DNA of 29,477 nucleotides from JADHUC01 sp964617665 (lineage in GTDB: Bacteria; Planctomycetota; Planctomycetia; Pirellulales; Pirellulaceae), in contig CAZUAH010000123.1 of assembly GCA_964617665.1 (NCBI GenBank), forward strand, positions 1 to 29,477. Reading direction: 5' to 3'. The position numbers were made by a program, and so were the translations under genes. Positions 10,701 to 17,284 of this stretch are shown here, piece by piece. A model generated the notes under the pieces. It was not told the DNA's origin. It saw nothing but the letters and a program-made list of their open reading frames with translations, and ran no database searches. How positions within the stretch are numbered: the first letter of the stretch is position 1; each line of letters opens with the position of its first letter.

Positions 10701-10841
10701 GAAGGGATGGCGATCAGCGACGACGAACGGGCGCAAATCGTACTGACTCCATCCGAACGTCGCATTCTCACCACTTGGATCGACCTGAATTGCCCGCTCT
10801 GGGACAATTACTGTCCCGAATGCCGCTTGGCGGGTGACTAA
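7731..10841 (+). CDS. Di-haem PD40-propeller cytochrome, hydrazine synthase alpha-like
   Basis: This is a 1,036-residue exported protein starting at ATG 7731 with GAGAGGA about 8 bases upstream. An N-terminal hydrophobic segment (residues 7-27) ends at AKA, a likely signal-peptidase site. Residues 30-270 look like a LamG/concanavalin-type sandwich. Residues 285-355 are helical. Residues 360-820 form a beta-propeller with PD40 signatures (NVDGSG, NADGSD, NPDGT, each before a 'PDGR'-type strand). The C-terminal part has two haem c sites, CIGCH at 857-861 and CASCH at 910-914; the second sits in the short planctomycete cytochrome context. The propeller resembles the middle domain of hydrazine synthase alpha, a domain that is widespread in planctomycetes not known to make hydrazine, so anammox is not implied. 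Its likely role is extracytoplasmic electron transfer or redox chemistry. Substrate and partner are unknown. Confidence 0.85.
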   Translation: MRRIGHVVALSIGVFVLVAILTLHAKAETLAHERFDYPISANVAGRDGGIGWGGPWTGLSGAARIVASNECVQNVPVFGNEITLDGNTRVMRRLDVIEGGAFDRAGLVEDGRIGRNATTLYVGFRQRISREPSDKPHEPAYLRYYAFEFNTSGSDQVRVLEIGHDDRSNRPSGPYYGAASVANNGRDDHEPGQFRALGEQNMSSNLIVVKFTFGSGDRDTVQVFRNPASTTEESKSTVDATLEGNFTFDRIALARFVGNDPVHSIDEIRFGTQYSDVFPRFGDKEVRAAFTRAEEQLRQQAAVCQTTIKSLAARGRDTAGWQAQLDALSAPDSLLSPWERLDSLDKLRQAIEVAGLELGIDRLLFVKRHMFRPTHIYTEVSDGPFLPGGGIFVLSPVHPDGEVTMLFDAASGIVRDPDVSFDGKRVLFSYRPSEDGYYHIFEMNVDGSGLRQITDGSFHDLDPFYLPDGRIGFTSTRCRSRALCFWVRAATLFVMNADGSDVQPLTANNVNEFTPQMLPDGRILYTRWEYMDKSAIFVQSLWSINPDGTRAQQVFGNNLIHPVSLLQARLIPGTKKMACIMGAHNGDSVGPLAVVDPSLGVNNSDGILDLTPKCDYHSGCCAPYPIDDQWCLVSYGPQEPFGIYAFHIDPPSEAISARRVDVPPQAPQHPRDLSQYFRTAIGKRVLLYRDEVYSSVEAIPVRARELPKCVASSDVSSGEEATQQGTLLLVDVNLGLGESVRRGEAPVKYLRVVEEMGHRDVSGQRDYEGAFDHAEFQRTRAANFMSLYASPWESGKPAPSLQAKYVYGTVPVEPDGSAYFNVPADRPIYFQALDENYNEIQRMRSYIHLKPGERLSCIGCHEHRQTSPPLRNDHLPMALACGPNPIEPPPFSAGPFAYQKLVQPIFGKRCASCHGAEKPAGDVNLTGRLDGRGVPASFTSLVRPRTNPNRPPLVNFFDNWWGVSTTVPIADPGTFGTLASRLIQVIDNGHEGMAISDDERAQIVLTPSERRILTTWIDLNCPLWDNYCPECRLAGD

Positions 10842-10927
10842 CCGATTGTTCAACAGCATTGCTTAGTCGGGATGGACTTCGAAGTAGAAAATCTAGGCTG
10901 CTGCTTGATGAAAGGAAAGAACGAGAG

Positions 10928-12286
10928 ATGAAACGGCTCCTCGGTATTCCGCGAAATTGCTGCAGGGATAGTGACAGACAAACGCGATTTATCCTGGGTT
11001 GGCTGATCGTCTCAGTGTTGACGGTCACAGCAACCAGCGGAGAAGAAACGTCGTCCAATGATCCGACGTCGCCGGCTAGTTCGGCGCTTGCTGATGACCC
11101 GATTGCCTCGCCCGAACCCGGTTGGCCGCAGTGGCGGGGGCCGCGTCGCGATGGGATTTCCGATGAGAAAGGTCTGCTGGGAAGTTGGCCTGAAGGCGGG
11201 CCGGAGCTTTTGTGGAAAGTCGACGGCTTGGGCCGAGGATGGTCTTCGCCGATCGTTGTTGGCGGGCGGTTGTACATCACCGGGGACACGGAAGACGACT
11301 TGGTGGTGTTCGCGTTCGATACAGATGGCGCGCTTCAGTGGCAAACGACAAATGGAAGTGCCTGGAAGGGCTCTTTTCCTGGTTCACGTGCATGCTGCGT
11401 TTTTTCGGAAGGCCGTCTCTATCACCTAAACGCACACGGGCGTCTGGCCTGTCTGGACGCGGACTCGGGTAAGGAACTTTGGTGCGTCGATATTCTCCAG
11501 CGGTTCGACGCCAAGAATATCAAATGGGCGATCAGCGAGTGTTTGCTGGTCGATGGACCGCGGGTGATCGTCACGCCTGGAGGGAAGAAGGCTCTTGTGG
11601 CCGCGTTGGACAAGCGAGACGGGCGGACCATTTGGACCACCGAGCCGCTCGGCAGCGATGGACCCACGCACACTTCGCCGATCCTATTCCGATATGCCGG
11701 TCGCCGATTGATCGCCAACTGCTCGTCGGGACACGGTTTCGGCATCGACGCCGACAGCGGTCGATTGCTGTGGACCGTACCTTTGAAAAACCAATACGGA
11801 ACCAACGTAGCGACGCCCATCTACGGTGCCGGTTGCGTTTATTACGTCACTCCTTACGCCGAACTCGGTCGGCAGTATCGGCTTTTCCCGGACGGAGCCG
11901 ACATGGAGGCGGAACAAGTTTGGAAATGCCCGTTGGATACCGTGACCGGCGCGGGCGTGCTGTTAAACGGCACACTGTATTCCGCCGGATATCGGAAGCC
12001 CAAGTCCTGGTTCGGCGTGGATTGGCAGACAGGCCAGATCAAGTACGAACTCGATGATTTCACCACCGGCGCGGCGATCTACGCAGACGGTCGGCTGTAT
12101 GTCCTGGACGAACGCGGAAAGGCGGGTCTGCTGACGCCTAGCACCTACGGCATGGAAATCGCTGGGCAATTTCAGTTTGTGATCAAACGCGTGCGCGATG
12201 CGTGGGCTCACCCCGTGCTGCTCGACGGTCGGCTGTACCTCCGCTATCACGACACGCTCTGGTGCTATGGCGTGAAAGGCGGCTGA
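10928..12286 (+). CDS. Secreted PQQ-type beta-propeller protein
   Basis: This gene encodes 452 residues. ATG 10928 is preferred over a TTG at 10859 because it has AAGGAA-type purines about 10 bases upstream and leads directly into a signal sequence (hydrophobic core RFILGWLIVSVLTV, then a cut before GEE). After a Pro-rich start comes the WPQWRGPRRDG motif, typical of planctomycete PQQ-like repeat proteins. About seven propeller blades follow, with recurring 'GRLYxLD' and 'D.G.LLW' strands. Proteins of this type resemble BamB and the quinoprotein dehydrogenase propeller, but PQQ binding and catalysis cannot be assumed. The gene follows the cytochrome by 86 bases on the same strand, so the two may be co-transcribed and act in the same compartment. 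It converges with the aldo/keto reductase, with only 23 bases between the stops. Confidence 0.88.
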   Translation: MKRLLGIPRNCCRDSDRQTRFILGWLIVSVLTVTATSGEETSSNDPTSPASSALADDPIASPEPGWPQWRGPRRDGISDEKGLLGSWPEGGPELLWKVDGLGRGWSSPIVVGGRLYITGDTEDDLVVFAFDTDGALQWQTTNGSAWKGSFPGSRACCVFSEGRLYHLNAHGRLACLDADSGKELWCVDILQRFDAKNIKWAISECLLVDGPRVIVTPGGKKALVAALDKRDGRTIWTTEPLGSDGPTHTSPILFRYAGRRLIANCSSGHGFGIDADSGRLLWTVPLKNQYGTNVATPIYGAGCVYYVTPYAELGRQYRLFPDGADMEAEQVWKCPLDTVTGAGVLLNGTLYSAGYRKPKSWFGVDWQTGQIKYELDDFTTGAAIYADGRLYVLDERGKAGLLTPSTYGMEIAGQFQFVIKRVRDAWAHPVLLDGRLYLRYHDTLWCYGVKGG

Positions 12287-12309
12287 ATCATATCGCGCCG
12301 TGGGCCTAT

Positions 12310-13191
12310 TCAGGCAACGGCTTGCTCGATCATCGCCAATGTCTCTTCGATCTGCTGCACATTGGAGAACCCGATCGTGAAGGCGTGAACGGTGCCCAGA
12401 CCGAGTACGAATTTGAGCGACTTGAATCGCTGTTCCCGGGTTTTGAAATCGCCTTCCGAGAATACCTTCATGCCAATCACGCCGCGGTTCTGCTGGTGCA
12501 TTCTTGCGATCTGCGAGGCGACCTTTTCGGGTTTGCCGTCCATCCGGCTGCCGGCCGGATTGATGCGCACCAAGTGGACGTCCATGTGTTCGCAGATGGC
12601 GGCGTCTTCCAGTGCGTCAAAGCTATGGCAGGAGACGCCGATCGCTCGGACCTGGCCTTTGCGCTTCGCATCCAGCAAGACGTCGATCACCGGCCGCATG
12701 TCGACCGGCCATTTGTCTTTGGTCATGCAGTGGATCAACAGCGTATCCATCGTTTCGATGCCGAGTTCCCGCCGGAAACGTTCGATGTCAGCCTTGGCCT
12801 TGTCCGCGTTCTTGGCCGTTGTCTTGGTTTGAATGAACATCTTTTCGCGCGGCAGCTCCTTCAGCGCCGCACCGATAAACGGGTGTATCTGATACATGTC
12901 CGCCGTGTCGATGTAGCGGATACCGCGATCGAACGCCTCTCGGGCCAAGCGCACGAACGCGTCTCGACCCAAATCGCGTTGTTCGCGGCCGCCGCGAGTG
13001 CCGGTACCGATACCCAACACAGACGTCTTGATCCCGGTCTTGCCTAGCGAGACCAGATCGGTGCCGCTTTTGACTTTCACCGGCGCAACGGGGACCGCTT
13101 GTTCGGCCAAGGTCAGTTTCCCGCCAAACGCAACGGCACCGGCCGCTGCAGTAGAACTTGCCAGGAACTGGCGACGTGTAACCTTCGACAT
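12310..13191 (-). CDS. Tat-exported aldo/keto reductase
   Basis: This gene encodes 293 residues from the ATG whose first base is 13191, with AAGGAG 6 bases upstream. A longer frame starting at 13290 adds 33 residues before a clear twin-arginine signal, so it was rejected. The signal is RRQFLASS followed by an Ala/Gly hydrophobic stretch (residues 6-24). The mature part is an aldo/keto reductase barrel carrying the full catalytic tetrad D95, Y100, K123 and H154. Family members reduce carbonyls or oxidise alcohols with NADPH; Tat export implies folding with bound cofactor before translocation. It is the third gene of a minus-strand cluster, 95 bases after the dehydrogenase-family gene, so it may have its own promoter as well. 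The substrate is unknown; a keto-sugar or aldose is a reasonable guess. Confidence 0.92.
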   Translation of the reverse strand: MSKVTRRQFLASSTAAAGAVAFGGKLTLAEQAVPVAPVKVKSGTDLVSLGKTGIKTSVLGIGTGTRGGREQRDLGRDAFVRLAREAFDRGIRYIDTADMYQIHPFIGAALKELPREKMFIQTKTTAKNADKAKADIERFRRELGIETMDTLLIHCMTKDKWPVDMRPVIDVLLDAKRKGQVRAIGVSCHSFDALEDAAICEHMDVHLVRINPAGSRMDGKPEKVASQIARMHQQNRGVIGMKVFSEGDFKTREQRFKSLKFVLGLGTVHAFTIGFSNVQQIEETLAMIEQAVA

Positions 13192-13286
13192 ATTGGACTC
13201 CTTCTGAATCAGGTCTTTGTCAGGGGCTAGTTGATAGTAACTCGGCTTGGCTGATACGGCAACCTCTTGGAGATGACCGAACCGCT

Positions 13287-14375
13287 TCATAGCGCAACGA
13301 TAACCGCATCTGCCACTTCCATCGTGCCTGTGTTGCCACCCAGATCGGTAGTCATGAACTGGCCGCGTGCGAGCGTTTGTTCGACAGCTTGTTCGATTCG
13401 ACGTGCCGCTTCACCGGACGCCTCATCGTCGTGTCGTTCGGCCAGCCAATCGAACATCATGGCTGCCGATAGAATCATCGCGATTGGGTTTGCCACGTTC
13501 TTGCCTGCCAGATCGGGGGCCGAGCCGTGTGAAGGTTGAAACAGGCCGTGTTCGTCACCGATTTCGGCCGACGGGGCAAGACCCAGGCCACCGACGATGG
13601 CGGCGCCTAGATCGGACAGGATGTCGCCGAACTGATTCTCCATGACCAGAACATCGTAGGCGGACGGATTCTGGACCATGTACAGACTCATGGCGTCCAC
13701 GTAGGCCGCCTCGGTGGCGATATCCGGATGCTGGACAGCAACGTCCGAGAAGACCTGCCGGAAGAACGCGTAGCTGCGGAAGACGTTCGCTTTGTCCACG
13801 CACGTGACGATCTGCTGACCATCCAGCGGCCGTCCGGATCGTTTGGCGGCTAACTTGAAGGCAACGTCCACGACCTTGCGCGTACCTTCGCGCGTAATGA
13901 CAATCGTGTCCGTGGCCACGTCGTTGCCGACAATGCAGCCACCGCCGAAGGAACTGAACAAACCTTCGAGGTTCTCGCGGACGATGACAAGATCAATTCC
14001 GGCGTCGGCCGTGTTGAGCGGCGATTTGACTCCGGGATACAACTTGACAGGCCGGATCGCTGCGTACACTTCCAGCGCTCGCCGAAGCCCCATCATCATA
14101 TCTGGCTGCACTTCGGTCCCGTCCGGCTTGCGCACGTCAGGCAGCCCGATGGCTGAAAGCAGGACGGCATCGGCGCTGAGGCACTCGTCCAGCACGTCGC
14201 CTGGCAACGCCGTCCCAGTCTCACGATAGTGTGCGGCTCCGGCTTCGTGTTGTGTGGTCTGCACGTCCAGGCCCGTGATGCCGTCCGTCACGCGTTCCAT
14301 AACTCGGAGAGTGGCCTCCATGACCTCTGGGCCAATTCCGTCTCCGGGCAGTGCGACAATACGATAAGATCCCAT
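13287..14375 (-). CDS. Isocitrate/isopropylmalate dehydrogenase-family enzyme
   Basis: This gene encodes 362 residues from ATG 14375, with GGGAG 12 bases upstream. The family makes NAD(P)-dependent decarboxylating dehydrogenases acting on 3-isopropylmalate, isocitrate, tartrate and similar 2-hydroxyacids. Signatures seen are GDGIGPEV (residues 11-18), the substrate-binding RPVKLYPG loop, the VREN motif (132-135), CVDKANV with catalytic K195, D227 (in YVDAMS), FGDILSD with metal ligands D251 and D255, and HGSAPDLAG. The position that is normally the catalytic tyrosine after 'REN.EG' is F140. This departs from isopropylmalate and isocitrate dehydrogenases and argues against naming it leuB or icd. 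There is no leuACD neighbourhood. Its start lies 23 bases after the stop of the upstream cyclase gene, so the two are almost certainly co-transcribed. No export signal is present, so it should be cytoplasmic. Confidence 0.9.
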   Translation of the reverse strand: MGSYRIVALPGDGIGPEVMEATLRVMERVTDGITGLDVQTTQHEAGAAHYRETGTALPGDVLDECLSADAVLLSAIGLPDVRKPDGTEVQPDMMMGLRRALEVYAAIRPVKLYPGVKSPLNTADAGIDLVIVRENLEGLFSSFGGGCIVGNDVATDTIVITREGTRKVVDVAFKLAAKRSGRPLDGQQIVTCVDKANVFRSYAFFRQVFSDVAVQHPDIATEAAYVDAMSLYMVQNPSAYDVLVMENQFGDILSDLGAAIVGGLGLAPSAEIGDEHGLFQPSHGSAPDLAGKNVANPIAMILSAAMMFDWLAERHDDEASGEAARRIEQAVEQTLARGQFMTTDLGGNTGTMEVADAVIVAL

Positions 14376-14398
14376 TTCGGTTTTCAACTCCCAGTAAG

Positions 14399-15058
14399 TC
14401 AACAGCTCGTTTTCTCGATGGCAATGGCTCGCACGGGGCTGCCGTCGCCATCGGTGATTTTCAGCGGTAACGCGACAAACTCGATTTCTTCGCCACGGAT
14501 TTCGTCCAAATGGGCCAATCCCTCGACGATTGTAATGTCCGCGAACAGCAGCGCTTGGTGCACTTCGGTCAGTTCCGTTACGTTGTTCACATCGGCTACA
14601 GAAGGCGGCTCGACACCGAGCAAGGCAATCCGTTTCTCGGCAAGCCAGCGCGCCAATTCGATCGAAATGCGCGGCAACTCGTTCCGGTACGCATCGGTAC
14701 CAGCCCGCCGGTGCCAGTCGGTGCGCAGTAGCAGACGGTCGCCGGGGCCGATCGCATCCGCCCAGGGCGCAAGTCGGTCGATGCCTAGAAGCTCTCTTGG
14801 CTCGACCGGCGTCAGATCCAGCACCTTAGCCGGACCGCAGCACGCGTCCAATGACAGTTGGTCCAGCGGTGCGCCATCGTCGATGAAATGCCGCGGTGCA
14901 TCCATGTGTGTGCCGCAGTGCGAATAGAGCGTCAGCGACGTGGCATTCCACCCGTGTTCCGCGATCGTTTTCTTTGTGGTGACTTCTGCCCCGCGCAGAT
15001 CATTGTCGATCGGAAGACTGACGTCGATGATACGGCGTGTTGGTTTGTCAGTGGACAT
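14399..15058 (-). CDS. Cyclase-family metal-dependent hydrolase (kynurenine formamidase fold)
   Basis: This gene encodes 219 residues from ATG 15058, which has GGGAG about 9 bases upstream. An upstream frame to 15157 adds 33 residues without family resemblance. The hallmark HxGTHxDxxxHF runs from H47 to F58 (H47, H51, D53, H57), supplying the metal ligands of the cyclase/kynurenine formamidase family. A second conserved region, EVHQALL followed by IVEGLAHL, is in the C-terminal third. Members hydrolyse N-formylkynurenine, isatin or other amide and lactone substrates; the sequence does not say which. There are no other kynurenine pathway genes here. As first gene of the cluster with the dehydrogenase and reductase, a role in opening a lactone or cyclic intermediate before oxidation is a plausible inference. 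It is divergent from the hydrolase at 15203, with 144 bases between the starts. Confidence 0.88.
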   Translation of the reverse strand: MSTDKPTRRIIDVSLPIDNDLRGAEVTTKKTIAEHGWNATSLTLYSHCGTHMDAPRHFIDDGAPLDQLSLDACCGPAKVLDLTPVEPRELLGIDRLAPWADAIGPGDRLLLRTDWHRRAGTDAYRNELPRISIELARWLAEKRIALLGVEPPSVADVNNVTELTEVHQALLFADITIVEGLAHLDEIRGEEIEFVALPLKITDGDGSPVRAIAIEKTSC

Positions 15059-15202
15059 TCCCGCTCCCGCCCATAACTTAGATTTGGTACAGTCGAACTG
15101 CCGCAAGATGGCAGTTTGGAGTCCTCGAATGATAACTGCTCGGTCGGTGCAGGCCAATGACGGCGGCGATAGGTGCAGTCAACGACAAAGGACGAATGAG
15201 TT

Positions 15203-17269
15203 ATGACCAAACCAAACGCTGCCGTTTTCCACGTCGCGATCGCTGTAGGCTGCACTGTAACGCTTGCCTGTCCGCTGGCTGGCGACGAGAACTGGTACCA
15301 GAAGAGCTTCTGGCTCCTGCACGAGGATCATCACACGAGCGGCCATGCCGAGGTAGGGCGTGACGCCGATAAGGACGAAACCTCGCGTTTGGTGGCGATT
15401 TGTCGTCCGGACATGATCCAGATTCATGCCAAAGGGAATCCCGGTTGGACGACTTATCCATCGAAGATCGGTCACACACCGCCCAAGCTGGCCAAGGATG
15501 TCTTGGCGATCTGGCGCGACGTAGCCCGGCAAGACGGCTACCACTTCTCGGCCTACTACAACATTGGCCGCGACGGCGAGATCATGAAACGCCGTCCAAA
15601 GTGGAACCGCGTGATGGCAGATGGCAGGCCGGTGGAACGAGCCCTCTGTTATCATTCCGGCGTTGCGGCGGACTACCTGTGGCCGATGATCAAGGAAATC
15701 ATCGAAGGCTACCAGCCTGACGGATTCTGGTTCGACGGGTCGTGCTTCACAATCCAAGTCTGCTACTGCGACGTTTGCCGCAAGCGATTCAAATCGCAAC
15801 ACGGGTTAGAGGCACCAACTGCTTCCGGTCAACCGGGTTGGCGGGCATACAAGGAGATGCAGCGGCAAGTCTACCGCGAGTTCATCCGTAGGACGACCGA
15901 GTTCATCCACCAGCTTGATCCGAAATGTCTGGTCGCCGTGAACTGGGCGTATTCGGTTCGCATGCCCGAGAAGCCCGATCCGGGTATTGCGTATCTGACG
16001 GGTGATATCGGCAATCGTGTGGAAGGATTGCCGATCGAAGCGCATTGGTACGATTCGCTGGATGTGCCCTTCGATCTGATGACTCAGATCAATACGCGAC
16101 AACGGGTTGTCCGATCGGATGACGGCCGAGAAGTCATTGTCATGGCGCCCAAGCCCGCCGAACAGATTGAACAGGAAATGGCGATCATCATCGCCAACGG
16201 CGGCCGCTACTTCGCCTGGGATTCACCGACGCCGGAAAGCGGCCTAACGCTGGAACGTTTCGAGTTCATGGGCAAAGTCGTCATGCCATTCCTGCGGGCA
16301 CGGCAGAAATGGTGCCTCGGCTCGGAACGACTGCCCGATGTCTCGGTGTTACACAGCGCCGCATCCCACTACGCGGTGAATGATCGAGCAAGAACGTGTT
16401 TTACACGCGGGGACAACCGGTTGGAGGGTGCCGCTGGGTGGCTGGCCAGACTGCACCTGAACTACGAAATCGTGCCTGACTGGCGACTAGAAGCACAAGA
16501 CGTCCGCAGTCCTGTGCTGATTGTCGAACATGCGAAAAAGCTAACGGCCAAGACCGTGGACGCGTTGGTTCGCTACGTGAACGGCGGCGGCAAACTGCTG
16601 ATGACCGGCATGGGGCCCCACGCCCAGGAGCGTCTGCAGGAGTTGTGTGGCATCGCCGCCTCCGTCGGACCAGATGGCGCCGAGACACTTGACGTGGAAG
16701 TCGATGGCAAGAATATGCCGCTCGAACACTGGCTATTTCGTGTCAGGTTGTCGACAGGCAAGGCTTTGCTCCACGCGAAGGATGCGGATGGTCAGGGCCA
16801 CCCCCTGCTGGTGAAGAACCGTGCCGGAAATGGCGAAGCCTACTATTTCGCGACGCCGCTGTTGACCGCACACGGCAAGAATGTCATCCCGGACGAATTA
16901 ATGGAGCACCTATTCAGCCTCATCGCTCCGCCAGAACAGCGACATGTGACAACCGACGCACCCCCGACGGTCGAAATCGTTCTGCGGAAGCAGCCCGACC
17001 GATACGTCTTACACTTGGTCAATATGGCGAATGGCGAGCGAGACATCGTGACTGCGGCAAGGCGGCGGTACACCAAGATAGCCAACATACCACCGGTGCC
17101 GCCATGTCACGTCTCACTCCGCCTGCCCGCCAAGCCGACGTCAATCCGGCTGGTGCCGCAAGACACAACGCTTGAGGATTGGACGTACGAAAATGACCGT
17201 TTGAACGTTGCGCTTCCCGAATTCGCGATTCACCAGTTGATGGTTGTCGAATTGCCTCCGTCGCCATAG
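15203..17269 (+). CDS. Secreted TIM-barrel glycoside-hydrolase-like protein, second copy type
   Basis: This gene encodes 688 residues from ATG 15203, with AAAGGA about 11 bases upstream. The N-terminus is a Sec signal (hydrophobic VFHVAIAVGCTVTLACPLAG, then DEN). Residues 30-370 look like a barrel of the hypothetical glycosyl hydrolase 6 / alpha-fucosidase-like type, with DGFWFDG at 173-179 followed by C181, C187, C189 and C192 (CYCxxC). Residues 390-580 resemble a beta-galactosidase trimerisation (glutamine-amidotransferase-like) domain, including a YVNGGGKLLMTG strand. A small beta domain closes the protein. The architecture parallels the protein at 5237, but the sequences differ enough that this is not a recent duplication. 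The gene sits between the cyclase cluster and the sulfatase and converges on the latter with 15 bases between stops. The substrate is unknown; polysaccharide is likely from context. Confidence 0.87.
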   Translation: MTKPNAAVFHVAIAVGCTVTLACPLAGDENWYQKSFWLLHEDHHTSGHAEVGRDADKDETSRLVAICRPDMIQIHAKGNPGWTTYPSKIGHTPPKLAKDVLAIWRDVARQDGYHFSAYYNIGRDGEIMKRRPKWNRVMADGRPVERALCYHSGVAADYLWPMIKEIIEGYQPDGFWFDGSCFTIQVCYCDVCRKRFKSQHGLEAPTASGQPGWRAYKEMQRQVYREFIRRTTEFIHQLDPKCLVAVNWAYSVRMPEKPDPGIAYLTGDIGNRVEGLPIEAHWYDSLDVPFDLMTQINTRQRVVRSDDGREVIVMAPKPAEQIEQEMAIIIANGGRYFAWDSPTPESGLTLERFEFMGKVVMPFLRARQKWCLGSERLPDVSVLHSAASHYAVNDRARTCFTRGDNRLEGAAGWLARLHLNYEIVPDWRLEAQDVRSPVLIVEHAKKLTAKTVDALVRYVNGGGKLLMTGMGPHAQERLQELCGIAASVGPDGAETLDVEVDGKNMPLEHWLFRVRLSTGKALLHAKDADGQGHPLLVKNRAGNGEAYYFATPLLTAHGKNVIPDELMEHLFSLIAPPEQRHVTTDAPPTVEIVLRKQPDRYVLHLVNMANGERDIVTAARRRYTKIANIPPVPPCHVSLRLPAKPTSIRLVPQDTTLEDWTYENDRLNVALPEFAIHQLMVVELPPSP

Positions 17270-17284
17270 CACCGACTGTGCGAT

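Noticed and set aside
7731..10841. Hydrazine synthase subunit alpha, implying an anammox organism
   Set aside because: Only the propeller resembles that subunit. No hydrazine synthase beta or gamma genes or anammox partners are present, and the domain is common in other planctomycetes.
12202..13047. A 281-codon + strand frame opposite the aldo/keto reductase
   Set aside because: The minus-strand frame shows the full catalytic tetrad and a Tat signal, so this is a shadow.
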